Below are positions 1 to 6,658 of a stretch of 44,025 nt of DNA, piece after piece; within the stretch, counting starts at the first letter, position 1, and each line of letters begins with the position of its first letter. The position numbers and the translations under genes were made by a program. Source of the DNA: a virus. The DNA lies in IMG/VR virus record IMGVR_UViG_3300032954_000032, positions 1-44,025 of that record; one strand, 5' to 3'. The notes below the pieces were generated by a model. The model was not told the DNA's origin and searched no databases. It saw nothing but the letters and a program-made list of their open reading frames with translations.

Positions 1-64
1 AACGGGAATCAAACCCGTGTTCTTGACTCGACAAGCCAGCGTCCTGTCACTAGACGATAGAGCC
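1..64 (-). tRNA. tRNA-Asp(GTC), duplicate partial copy cut by contig start
   Basis: This is the 5' 64 nt of the tRNA-Asp that is complete at 43889-43962. The rest of the acceptor stem and the encoded CCA lie on the other side of the contig join. It is an assembly duplicate, not a second gene. Confidence 0.9.
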
Positions 65-126
65 TGGTAACGGGGATGGGACTCGAACCCATAGTCTGCG
101 GCTTATGAAACCGCCGAGCGGCCTTC
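1..126. repeat. Terminal direct repeat, left copy
   Basis: Bases 1-126 are identical to 43899-44024; the next base differs (G at 127, A at 44025). A 126-base exact end overlap is what a k=127 de Bruijn assembler leaves on a circular path. The likeliest reading is a circular or circularly permuted genome of about 43,898 bp rather than a biological terminal repeat. The join falls inside tRNA-Asp. Confidence 0.9.
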
Positions 127-139
127 GCTCTGCCCCGTA
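65..139 (-). tRNA. tRNA-Met(CAT)
   Basis: A full cloverleaf can be drawn on the minus strand: D stem GAGC/GCTC, anticodon stem GCGGT/GCCGC around loop TTCATAA (anticodon CAT), T arm ATGGG-TTCGAGT-CCCAT and encoded CCA. Six acceptor pairs form, with a T-T mismatch at 1-72 and C instead of T at position 8. The CCA directly abuts G1 of tRNA-Asp. It could be elongator Met or a lysidine-modified Ile(CAU) tRNA; the anticodon stem lacks the three G-C pairs of an initiator. The 3' end of the methyltransferase gene overlaps it by 37 nt. Confidence 0.9.
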
Positions 140-717
140 TCGAACGCTCCATAGTAACACTTACCGACGCACCCTAACTCATTAATGTTCTCAATCTTAC
201 CTTTTCCTCCCAGCCATTCGTCCAGTAATGGCCAGGTCAACTTGTGCGGGTGCATTTCGTTCGTTTCGGCGTCAATCCATTCAAATATTCGGATAAGTTT
301 CCCCATTCTTTTCGCATTGTCGATGACTTTCTTGGGGTCTTCGACATGCTGCAGCACATTATAAATCCACACCTCATCGAACTTGTATCCTAAGTCGTCA
401 GGAATGTCTTCACCCTTGTATCTTTCGTTCAGGATTCCGGCTTCAGTATACCTCATCTTCACCCAAGCAGGGTAATCGCACGGGTCAATGGCGACTTTAA
501 TGTTGGCTTTGGTCTTTAGAAGCATCGAAACCGGACCGCAGCCAATATCCAGGATATTTAAGCCGGATTTGTCGATACAGAATGGAGAATTTCCGTCATC
601 GTAGACTTTCAGTCCCATCTTAGCGGCGTAGACAGTTTGTTTAACTTCTTCGCCAAACGTGTTAGCACAAGAAGCCCACCATTCTTTCTCAAGTTTTTGT
701 GCATCAGTCCAGCTCAT
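103..717 (-). CDS. Class I SAM-dependent methyltransferase
   Basis: The 204-residue protein has the Rossmann-type SAM motif LDIGCGP at residues 56-62, an acidic second strand (AIDPCDYP, about 76-83) and a motif IV-like stretch VWIYNVLQHVEDP (116-128). That places it in the class I methyltransferases, most like small-molecule or sugar enzymes; the substrate cannot be read from sequence. The start ATG overlaps the TGA of the large terminase (ATGA), so the two are translationally coupled. The last dozen codons run into tRNA-Met, which is unusual. A role in modifying virion glycans together with the GT4 gene at 30892-32058 is possible but is inference. Confidence 0.75.
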   Translation of the reverse strand: MSWTDAQKLEKEWWASCANTFGEEVKQTVYAAKMGLKVYDDGNSPFCIDKSGLNILDIGCGPVSMLLKTKANIKVAIDPCDYPAWVKMRYTEAGILNERYKGEDIPDDLGYKFDEVWIYNVLQHVEDPKKVIDNAKRMGKLIRIFEWIDAETNEMHPHKLTWPLLDEWLGGKGKIENINELGCVGKCYYGAFDTGQSEGRSAVS

Positions 718-2072
718 TTGCCTCGATTCCTTAAATATTGAGATCCTGTGAAGTACTGGGCTTTCTCTTTCTTCTGCTGGCTGTCGAACATCTTAAGCAA
801 TCTCTGGTCTTCAGCGCTCTTAAAAGGGATAGGTTTAGTCGGCAGGTCCCAGCAAGCCAGCGCCAGGGAGAACACTCGGTCGTCGTGGACACCTTCTGGG
901 GCGACAATCTTCACTTTCCCGTTCTCACCGAGTTCGTACTGAAAGCTTCTAAGCTGATCAAGGAGTTCCTGGTCGTTTGGTATTTTAATTATCTCCTGTT
1001 CCAGTAATAATTGCAAGTTCACCAAAAGATTCCGCCTCGTGGATTCAGTGAATTGGTACGGCCGGACCGGAATTTTGGCTGAATTTAAGTCGTCGTAGAT
1101 AGGCTCTCCAACTCCTGTAGAATCGAGTGTAATTTCTGCTTTGTTGTATCTGTAGTGTTGGGATTCGATTCGAGCTTTTTGCAGCGTGTAATCAATCCGG
1201 TTAAATACTTCCTGCGGGCCAACCTTGAATGTGGTGAGGTCAATAGGGGTGATAACAGTAAAGTCCTGGTATTTTGCCAAATCGACTCCAAGACGGAAAA
1301 CTTTTCCTGGCTCGATATTGAATCGTTTACTTTTTTCTTGTTCATATTTATCGTCGTAAATACACGGTTCTAAATGTCTAAAGAACGTTCCCGCCCCATC
1401 GATGAACTTCAGGTAGTACTCCTGCAAGTAAAGGTCTTCGGGCATCTGGGCCTGTTCTTCGGCCAAGGCTTCTTTACTGATGGCTCCCGTATCGTCGACT
1501 GTTAGAAGCTGATAAAACCAAGCATCATTCTCTTTAGCTTGCTGCAGGATTTTCCAGCCGTGATTCATCCCGCGGGGGGTAAAGTCGAATATCGCCCAGC
1601 CGCCGTTCTCCGCCAAGATAGGCCTGATGTAGTCCCAAGCGATGGCTTTGGCAATCGGATACTCGCTAAACACCACCCCCACGGGGTTAGTCCCTACGAT
1701 ATTGTCAATGTTCTCGCAACCTATAACCTGTAAGGCGGACCCATTCTTCAGCTCCAGTCTCATCTCGGTCTCGTTCTTCTTGGCTATCAGGACTTCCGGA
1801 ATCCGGTCCAGTATCTTGACTCCATCTCTGTCTATCCCATCCCACAGGGCTTTCTTGCCCTGGCTGTAGGTCGGGAATATGTAAAAGTACGTACCCTTAC
1901 GTTCCAGCATCTTCGGTACTACTACTCCAGCGAGGATAGTTAAATCTTTTCCAGAACGGCGGTGCCATACGATGACCGCACGCTTGAATCCAATCTGCAT
2001 CGCCCTTAGAAGCGGAATCTGGTACGGGCGAGGCGTAAAGGCGTGCGGAATCGTAATGTTCGTTTTTGGCAT
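714..2072 (-). CDS. terL: Terminase large subunit (packaging ATPase-nuclease)
   Basis: The 452-residue motor protein packages DNA into the prohead. Visible landmarks are Walker A WHRRSGKD (36-43), Walker B GVVFSEY (132-138), a coupling motif FDFTPRG (162-168) and RNase H-like nuclease aspartates at D264 (GVDLAKYQD), D317 (LDSTGVGE) and D397/D398 (HDDRVFSLAL). Length and motif order match the family. The gene lies three bases after the 69-residue zinc-finger ORF and is coupled to the methyltransferase by an ATGA overlap. The small terminase gene is 400 bp upstream, separated by palindromes and G-runs. Confidence 0.97.
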   Translation of the reverse strand: MPKTNITIPHAFTPRPYQIPLLRAMQIGFKRAVIVWHRRSGKDLTILAGVVVPKMLERKGTYFYIFPTYSQGKKALWDGIDRDGVKILDRIPEVLIAKKNETEMRLELKNGSALQVIGCENIDNIVGTNPVGVVFSEYPIAKAIAWDYIRPILAENGGWAIFDFTPRGMNHGWKILQQAKENDAWFYQLLTVDDTGAISKEALAEEQAQMPEDLYLQEYYLKFIDGAGTFFRHLEPCIYDDKYEQEKSKRFNIEPGKVFRLGVDLAKYQDFTVITPIDLTTFKVGPQEVFNRIDYTLQKARIESQHYRYNKAEITLDSTGVGEPIYDDLNSAKIPVRPYQFTESTRRNLLVNLQLLLEQEIIKIPNDQELLDQLRSFQYELGENGKVKIVAPEGVHDDRVFSLALACWDLPTKPIPFKSAEDQRLLKMFDSQQKKEKAQYFTGSQYLRNRGK

Positions 2073-2075
2073 AGA

Positions 2076-2285
2076 TTATGGGCATCCGCAGGAGATGTTA
2101 TTTACTTTATGCTTCTTACAGAAGTGTACTGTGTTACGAATCGTTACAAGTTCCGGCTTAACGACCGGTTTTATGTTACGAATCGTTACAGAATCTCGTT
2201 TCGCTTTTCTAAAATAAGCGACCCGACACTTACTGCAGCAGAATATGTGCCTATTTAAAGGCTTTTCACAGTTATCACAGTTCAT
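2076..2285 (-). CDS. Small Cys-rich zinc-finger-like protein
   Basis: The 69-residue protein has an N-terminal CDNC plus CCSKC pair typical of a zinc ribbon, and a C-terminal CKKH/CGC cluster. The middle repeats the peptide VTIRN twice because the DNA there carries two copies of a 17-bp palindrome. The gene ends 3 bp before terL. A third palindrome copy lies 9 bp upstream of its ATG, so it may be autoregulated through these sites, although two of them are within its own reading frame. No family was recognised. Confidence 0.6.
   Translation of the reverse strand: MNCDNCEKPLNRHIFCCSKCRVAYFRKAKRDSVTIRNIKPVVKPELVTIRNTVHFCKKHKVNNISCGCP
2132..2148. promoter_or_regulatory. 17-bp palindrome, copy 1
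   Basis: TGTTACGAATCGTTACA is an inverted repeat with arms TGTTACGA/TCGTTACA (one mismatch) around a central A. It is one of three copies between terL and terS and lies inside the zinc-finger gene. It starts 42 bp from copy 2, about four helical turns, so both would face the same side of the DNA. Confidence 0.6.
2174..2190. promoter_or_regulatory. 17-bp palindrome, copy 2
   Basis: The 17 bases are identical to copy 1 (TGTTACGAATCGTTACA) and also lie inside the zinc-finger gene. It is an operator-like or centromere-like binding site. Confidence 0.6.
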
Positions 2286-2293
2286 GCCCTTAT

Positions 2294-2310
2294 TGTAACG
2301 ATTCGTTACA
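2294..2310. promoter_or_regulatory. 17-bp palindrome, copy 3 (perfect)
   Basis: TGTAACGATTCGTTACA is a perfect inverted repeat of 8-bp arms around one base. It lies just upstream of the zinc-finger ORF start at 2285, where a repressor site would be expected. Confidence 0.65.
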
Positions 2311-2470
2311 GATTTTCAAGGGGTGGGGGTGTATATATCGTATGCGGATTTACGATTTTACATTTCTATACCTGGGGGTAGCAGGGGGAGCGATACGGTC
2401 TAAACCAGTAATAGGAGGGGGCGGCCTATGATATGGGGGGTATCCCGCATAGATAAGCGGAGTGCTTTAT
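2311..2470. other. G-run-rich terminase intergenic segment
   Basis: Between terS and the palindromes the plus strand has six runs of 4-6 G: 2320-2323, 2325-2329, 2374-2378, 2384-2388, 2417-2421 and 2435-2440. No gene is seen. A hairpin (AGATAAGC against GCTTTATCT, one bulge) overlaps the 3' end of terS at about 2453-2475. The segment could hold the packaging recognition site (pac/cos) or form G-quadruplexes; neither can be shown by reading. Confidence 0.4.
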
Positions 2471-2914
2471 CTAAGCCGGATTATCAGCCAGTCCGCCGGA
2501 AACTTTAGCCTTGATAGTAATAGCCTTGTCGCTTATAGGGCTATCCGCGCCCGCGTAATTGACTAAGTTGATAGTTATATCCCCTAGCGGTATATCGTCG
2601 CTCTGCGCGAGATTCCTGATACGTAGGGCGGTCTCCAAGTACTGGTGGCGGGCGTAATAATCGGGGTCAGTGAACTCTTGGCCTTTGTACCGGATAACCT
2701 TTGTAGCGTCCAAGCCAGCGGTCGCAACATCTAATAGCTTATGGTCTGGTAAGTACTTGCGCGCAAGGTCGGCGAAGTTTGCCGATTTTGTTAGCCGTTG
2801 GGGTTGGCGAGCAGTAGACAGCGAGTAGCCAGCTTGCCGCATTGCTTCCGCTGTTGAAATGCCTACATTTGCCGATAACTGTTCCAATACTTTTAATTGT
2901 TTCCTTGTTGCCAT
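2471..2914 (-). CDS. terS: Terminase small subunit
   Basis: The 147-residue DNA-recognition subunit of the packaging motor. The N-terminal half has the helix-turn-helix pattern of small terminases (STAEAMRQAGYSLSTA, about 20-35, then a LTKS/F..LARKYLPD segment), followed by helices ending YARHQYLETALRIRNL. Position upstream of terL on the same strand and length agree with the family. It opens the late minus-strand operon and faces the plus-strand block across a 500-bp divergent region. No strong Shine-Dalgarno site is evident before the ATG. Confidence 0.85.
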   Translation of the reverse strand: MATRKQLKVLEQLSANVGISTAEAMRQAGYSLSTARQPQRLTKSANFADLARKYLPDHKLLDVATAGLDATKVIRYKGQEFTDPDYYARHQYLETALRIRNLAQSDDIPLGDITINLVNYAGADSPISDKAITIKAKVSGGLADNPA

Positions 2915-3059
2915 AAAGTCTATATATATGTTCTGATAAATGATTATTTTAACTGCATTTGCTAGTATTTGCGGGGTTTTTTCGGGTGCTTGCTTTTGCT
3001 TTGCTTATGCCTGAAAAAATGTTTTTCCGCTTATACTTGCTAATTGTGGATATCAGGTA

Positions 3060-3088
3060 TTGTATTATACGAATGTTTATGCTATACT
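3060..3088 (+). promoter_or_regulatory. Extended -10 promoter of early block 1
   Basis: -35 TTGTAT (3060-3065), a 17-bp spacer and -10 TATACT (3083-3088) preceded by TGC. The TGC-TATA(C/A)T form recurs at 8890 and 9642. The predicted start at about 3095 lies just before a strong hairpin. On the opposite strand the spacer carries a perfect TATAAT (3069 to 3064) that could serve the late operon, but no convincing -35 goes with it. Confidence 0.55.
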
Positions 3089-3100
3089 TTGTATATCTGG

Positions 3101-3165
3101 ACTACTGATAGGGCGCAAAAACCGAAATAATAACAGGCGGTTAAATTTTGCGCCTTGCCAGTAGT
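3101..3165 (+). ncRNA. Structured leader or small RNA
   Basis: One long imperfect hairpin: ACTACTG (3101-3107) pairs with CAGTAGT (3159-3165), GGCGCAAAA (3112-3120) with TTTTGCGCC (3146-3154) and ACCG (3121-3124) with CGGT (3138-3141). It starts about 6 nt after the predicted transcription start of the 3060 promoter. No U-tract follows, so it reads as a 5' leader element of block 1 rather than a terminated sRNA. The function is unknown. Confidence 0.55.
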
Positions 3166-3186
3166 TTAAATATTAACGAAACAAAT

Positions 3187-3288
3187 ATGAAGTATATATC
3201 GCCAATTTTGCGGGTCGCGGATATTCGGGATAATTCTCGCTGGTGGGATAGTATTTTGATAGCCTTATGGCTACATTTTGGCAATTAG
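3187..3288 (+). CDS. Possible 33-residue leader peptide
   Basis: ATG...TAG encodes a short peptide with a hydrophobic, Trp-rich C-terminal half (RWWDSILIALWLHFGN), which could be membrane-active or a leader peptide. It lies between the hairpin leader and the first block 1 gene. There is no Shine-Dalgarno site; the upstream is A/T-rich, as for other block 1 genes. No homology was recognised, so the call is tentative. Confidence 0.3.
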   Translation: MKYISPILRVADIRDNSRWWDSILIALWLHFGN

Positions 3289-3414
3289 TTTGCCGAGGCT
3301 TGCGAGTTTATGCCGAGCATAAACACGCTTGCCTTAGTAAATTAATCGGGGTTAAAGGTCGAGCCGAAAATTTACTTGTTGCAACAATTAAATTTTACCA
3401 TTAAATCAAAAAAT

Positions 3415-3897
3415 ATGCCAAGAATTGAATTAGTTAAAACCGCTTTAATCCATAAGGGGTTTAAGTCGTTTGTCAAAATTAAGGTCGCGCCGGAAATCGA
3501 AGAATATTTTAGCAAAGCGTCCGAGGCTGAAAACCCTGAAACTCACATTATCGAGCCGATGACCGAGGTGTCGAGTAATTGGCTTGATGAGAACGGACAA
3601 GGTTTGACTTTTTATCGCAAAGTCAAAAACTTGTCGGGTCTGGTGTCTAACAGCGGGCAAAGTATTGATGTCGCGGACAGTTTCGGCTCGAGCCTGATAA
3701 ACGGCGGCCGCCTGAATGTTGCCTTTTTGCGGATAAAAGGCGTTTCCGAGGGCGTGATGATAGAAACTACCGAATTATTGAACGGCGAAGCCTTGCGGCA
3801 GTTTTTAAAGAACTTGCGCGGGTGGATTAAAGGCTTTTACGAAAGCGAATTGATGAACAACGAAGTCGAGGGCGCGCTGTTTGTTGACTTGCCGTAA
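3415..3897 (+). CDS. Hypothetical protein, first gene of amidoligase block
   Basis: A 160-residue mixed alpha/beta protein of unrecognised family, acidic (EIEEYFSKASEAENPE), with no signal peptide or membrane segment. The ATG at 3415 is preferred over an in-frame TTG at 3376. Neither has a Shine-Dalgarno site; A/T-rich sequence precedes the ATG as for the next genes. The position just upstream of the amidoligase suggests it may be a substrate, carrier or accessory protein of that pathway, which is inference from context only. Confidence 0.7.
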   Translation: MPRIELVKTALIHKGFKSFVKIKVAPEIEEYFSKASEAENPETHIIEPMTEVSSNWLDENGQGLTFYRKVKNLSGLVSNSGQSIDVADSFGSSLINGGRLNVAFLRIKGVSEGVMIETTELLNGEALRQFLKNLRGWIKGFYESELMNNEVEGALFVDLP

Positions 3898-4028
3898 TTG
3901 TCGGCCATTGGCTGAAAACTCTGTTTTCGGCCTTTGGCGGGAAATTATGAAGCGATAAAATCGATTAAGAGCCGAGTAATTTGCCGAGGCCGATGTAATG
4001 GTCGGCCAAAACTATTAAAAATATTTGT

Positions 4029-4919
4029 ATGAAAAATAACTTTGTGCCGTTCGATGTTTCGGGTTTTACCTTTGGCTTTGAAGTCGAGGGGGCTTTTCAT
4101 CAGCACTTATTAGATGATTTGAAATCCGGCGGGCGTTTTAAACAAGATGGTTCTGTTAGTATAGATGACGGGGATAATCCGATAGAGAATGATGATAGGG
4201 TGTTGGTAGACGGGCAAAGTTTGTACGGATACTTAGCGACAGAATACGCTAGCCCTGTTTTTCGTAATCTCGACACAGCCGTTGAACAGTTAAAACTGTT
4301 TACCGAACCTTATTATTATGGCAACAAGTCTTGCGGCGTACATTTTCACATAGGGTACAAACAAAAGTTTGCAATTTTTAACAAGTTTCGCGACAAGCCG
4401 ATATGCGAACAGCTACAAAACCAGTTTTTACCCTTAATTTGCAAATGCGCGCGCGAACGAATAGAAGCGAACCATTGGTGCAATTTGCACGAAAACTTTA
4501 TTAATGGTTTTGCCGGTTTTGACAAGTACAGGGCGGTGCATTTTCACAATGGATATGGCACAATCGAACTTCGGTTATTCGCGCCGTGTAAACATTTGAT
4601 TAATAATTTGCGGGTGGTCTTAACCGAATTTTTCCGCGTGGGATATCGGGATTATATGCATAAGCCAGAGCCTATCTGCTGTATTTTTAACGATGATAAA
4701 AAAATTATAATAAACGAAGTGGCTAAAATTGAGCCGAAAAAATACGAATATGGTTTTAATCGGGATAGTGTTTTTTCTATATCGCCGTTAGCTATGGCCG
4801 CGGATTTTCAAGACTATGATAAAATGCGGCACGAAGTTGAAGGAAATTATGGTCTTTATCAAAAATATCGAGCGTTCAAAGACGGCCAAGAATTAAAGAG
4901 TTTGGGGGAAACTTGCTAA
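4029..4919 (+). CDS. Amidoligase (ATP-dependent carboxylate-amine ligase)
   Basis: The 296-residue protein has the signature of phage and bacterial amidoligases with a glutamine synthetase/gamma-glutamylcysteine ligase-type fold: FGFEVEG (15-21), QDGSVSI (39-45), EYASP (72-76), CGVHFHIGY (102-110) and YRAVHFHNGYGTIELRLF (167-184). These are the acidic and His/Arg positions expected for metal, ATP and phosphate binding. Such enzymes join a carboxylate to an amine, often of peptides; the substrate here is unknown. The HTH gene begins on the next base and a class II glutamine amidotransferase follows, so an ammonia- or amine-fed ligation pathway is likely. The start is preceded by ATTAAAAATATT, not a Shine-Dalgarno site. 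Confidence 0.85.
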   Translation: MKNNFVPFDVSGFTFGFEVEGAFHQHLLDDLKSGGRFKQDGSVSIDDGDNPIENDDRVLVDGQSLYGYLATEYASPVFRNLDTAVEQLKLFTEPYYYGNKSCGVHFHIGYKQKFAIFNKFRDKPICEQLQNQFLPLICKCARERIEANHWCNLHENFINGFAGFDKYRAVHFHNGYGTIELRLFAPCKHLINNLRVVLTEFFRVGYRDYMHKPEPICCIFNDDKKIIINEVAKIEPKKYEYGFNRDSVFSISPLAMAADFQDYDKMRHEVEGNYGLYQKYRAFKDGQELKSLGETC

Positions 4920-5072
4920 ATGAAATTTTACAGTATAACCGAATACGCGAAATTGCGCGGGGTCAGCCGTCAAGCGGTTTTAAAATGGGTAAACAACGGC
5001 AAGGTCAAAGCGGTTAAAATTGGTAGATTTTACGCTATCCCCGCAAAAGCGAAGCGTTTAAATCGTTTATAG
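4920..5072 (+). CDS. Small HTH DNA-binding protein (excisionase/MerR-like)
   Basis: A 50-residue protein whose whole length is the helix-turn-helix pattern of the excisionase/HTH_17 group: YSITEYAKLRGVSRQAVLKW, then a wing with KAVKIGRFYAIP. Its ATG directly follows the TAA of the amidoligase. Without an integrase in the genome, an excisionase role is unlikely. A local transcription regulator, perhaps of block 1, is a better guess. Confidence 0.8.
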   Translation: MKFYSITEYAKLRGVSRQAVLKWVNNGKVKAVKIGRFYAIPAKAKRLNRL

Positions 5073-5125
5073 GGCGTGTAAATCGGGCGGGATGATGTAG
5101 AGGTCAGCCAATTAAAAATATTCTT

Positions 5126-6247
5126 ATGTGTTATATCGCATTAGTCAAAAATAATCCGAACCCATTAGCGGGTCAGGCTATCTTAGAAAAGATAGCGGAC
5201 AAAATCGAGGCAAATGATGACGGCGCATTTGTCGGGTCTTTGGGCGTGGCCGAAAATTTGCGGACGCTGGACAACAAGCGGGCAACACAAGCGGTCAAGC
5301 GCGCGGGGCTTGATAATCTATTAGTACATTTTCGAATGGCTACAACCGGCGCAATAACTGAAAACAATGTACAGGGCTGGGAAATTAATGGCTGGGTATG
5401 TGTTCACAATGGAACGGTCGGGAAATTATCCGGTGGCCTTGTTGAAGCGGACAGCGACAGCTTGAAATTTTTCAAAAAATTAGCCGGACGCTTGCCGGAT
5501 AACGGCGAGGTCAAACAAATTAAGCGGGCTATTCGCAAGGTCTGCTACCAAGAACGCTTTAATGGGCGCGCTATTATCTATAACCGCCGGTTGGATTTGG
5601 CCGTGCTTTTTGGCGATTGGTATTTATACGAATACGGCGGGGCGGTCGTTTTTTCGAGTGCGGGGATATATAACCTGGGGTCAAAACTGGTCAAAGAGCG
5701 CAACGGCCTATTATTCGAGTATGCCGAGGGCTTGCCATTGGGCGAGGCCGAAATTGACGGCATATATACAATGACAGATGCCAGCCGCGATAATTGGAAA
5801 CTATCAAAAATAGGCGAACTGCGGAAATTATCCTATAACTACACCTATACTTACAATAGACGCGATTATTTTAAACCATACAAGGCAAGCGAACCGAGTG
5901 AACCAGCCGCGCCAGCCGCGCCGGTTGTTGAACCGGCCGCGCCAGTTGGTCAAACTATAATCCCCTTAAAACAAGCTGTACAAAAATTAAGCGATAGTTG
6001 CCGAATGGCTGAAACTTGCGGTCTAGTACGCGGCATAAAGACCGGCGAAATCGTGGGGTATGATTTGGGCGGTAATCCTATTGAGGCCGATGAGGAAACC
6101 GGCTTGCACTTGGTCAGCGGGGCTTGTTGCCAGCAAGGGATATGTGATGAATTGTGGCAGTTTATTGAACCTAGTATTGCCGATAACTTGATTAAAAACG
6201 GCGTACCCTATTGTGGCAAAATCCTGAATAATCCTTTATTCTACTAA
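5126..6247 (+). CDS. Class II glutamine amidotransferase (Ntn-hydrolase)
   Basis: The 373-residue protein starts Met-Cys, so Cys2 becomes the N-terminal nucleophile after Met removal. Glutamine-site motifs follow: HFRMATTG (68-75), Asn80, HNG (94-96) and an Asp pair near 109-111 (ADSDS). The Ntn domain, about 230 residues, would release ammonia from glutamine. A Pro/Ala/Val linker (about 260-282) leads to a roughly 90-residue C-terminal domain with a Cys cluster (GACCQQGIC) and no recognised family. Pairing with the amidoligase suggests it supplies ammonia or trims an amidated product. ATTAAAAATATT precedes the start. Confidence 0.88.
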   Translation: MCYIALVKNNPNPLAGQAILEKIADKIEANDDGAFVGSLGVAENLRTLDNKRATQAVKRAGLDNLLVHFRMATTGAITENNVQGWEINGWVCVHNGTVGKLSGGLVEADSDSLKFFKKLAGRLPDNGEVKQIKRAIRKVCYQERFNGRAIIYNRRLDLAVLFGDWYLYEYGGAVVFSSAGIYNLGSKLVKERNGLLFEYAEGLPLGEAEIDGIYTMTDASRDNWKLSKIGELRKLSYNYTYTYNRRDYFKPYKASEPSEPAAPAAPVVEPAAPVGQTIIPLKQAVQKLSDSCRMAETCGLVRGIKTGEIVGYDLGGNPIEADEETGLHLVSGACCQQGICDELWQFIEPSIADNLIKNGVPYCGKILNNPLFY

Positions 6248-6263
6248 TTTTTAAAGAGCGTAT

Positions 6264-6311
6264 ATGTATTTATTAGGCTTTATTCTGTTGGTGCTATGTT
6301 TGCCGAGGTGA
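6264..6311 (+). CDS. Hydrophobic micropeptide MYLLGFILLVLCLPR
   Basis: A 15-residue ORF 16 bp after the amidotransferase stop, with weak SD AAAGAG. By itself it would be dismissed, but an almost identical peptide is encoded at 11843-11896 (MYLLYFIIIILCLPRHQ). Eleven of 15 residues match and three more are I/L/V swaps, while many codons differ synonymously. That pattern suggests selection on the peptide. It is long enough for one membrane helix. Confidence 0.45.
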   Translation: MYLLGFILLVLCLPR

Positions 6312-6658
6312 ATAAGGTTTCCAGGGACGAAGGCAGGGGGGGGGTGAATATTCGCCCTGTAAACATTGGGGCAAGTCTGGGGGGGTCTAGGGTCTTGAGT
6401 TGCCAAAAGTTAGAGGGGAAAAAATCCCCTTTTACTTTGGCCGAAACCGTGAAACATTAGGTTTCATAAAAACCGTAATAAATCCTAAAGAAAATGAACC
6501 CAATTTTGCCGGAAAATTCCCGAAGCTGTGGCCTTAGTAAAACGGAGTTAGAAATAAAGGGTGGAGTTAGTCAGACAGAGTTAATTTAAGGCGGAGTTAG
6601 TTTGTGGCCTTGTTAAAATGGAGTTAAAGGTCGGCAATAATTAAAGAATGGAGTTAAT
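6312..6658. other. Gene-free stretch with G-runs and GGAGTTA repeats
   Basis: No ORF is supported. Contents in order: a run of nine G near 6335 and seven near 6380; a terminator hairpin (6415-6433); an inverted repeat TGAAAC-ATTAG-GTTTCA (6450-6466); then GGAGTTA-type repeats at 6544, 6563, 6593, 6620 and 6650 (with AGAGTTA at 6577). The last one acts as the Shine-Dalgarno site of the next gene. Confidence 0.6.
6415..6433 (+). terminator. Intrinsic terminator after block 1
   Basis: Stem GGGGA/TCCCC with a five-A loop, followed by TTTT. It is placed where transcription of the amidoligase/amidotransferase operon would end. The stem is short, so termination may be partial. Confidence 0.55.

Noticed and set aside
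738-1007. Plus-strand ORFs across terL (738-1007, 1155-1373, 1642-1869)
   Set aside because: Shadows of terL with no RBS or family features.
4920-5072. Excisionase, implying a temperate phage
   Set aside because: Only an HTH_17-like fold is visible and no integrase gene or attP-like repeat was found.
6450-6466. parS site (TGAAAC-ATTAG-GTTTCA)
   Set aside because: The orientation of the arms is opposite to canonical parS (GTTTCAC-GTGAAAC); retained only as an inverted repeat.
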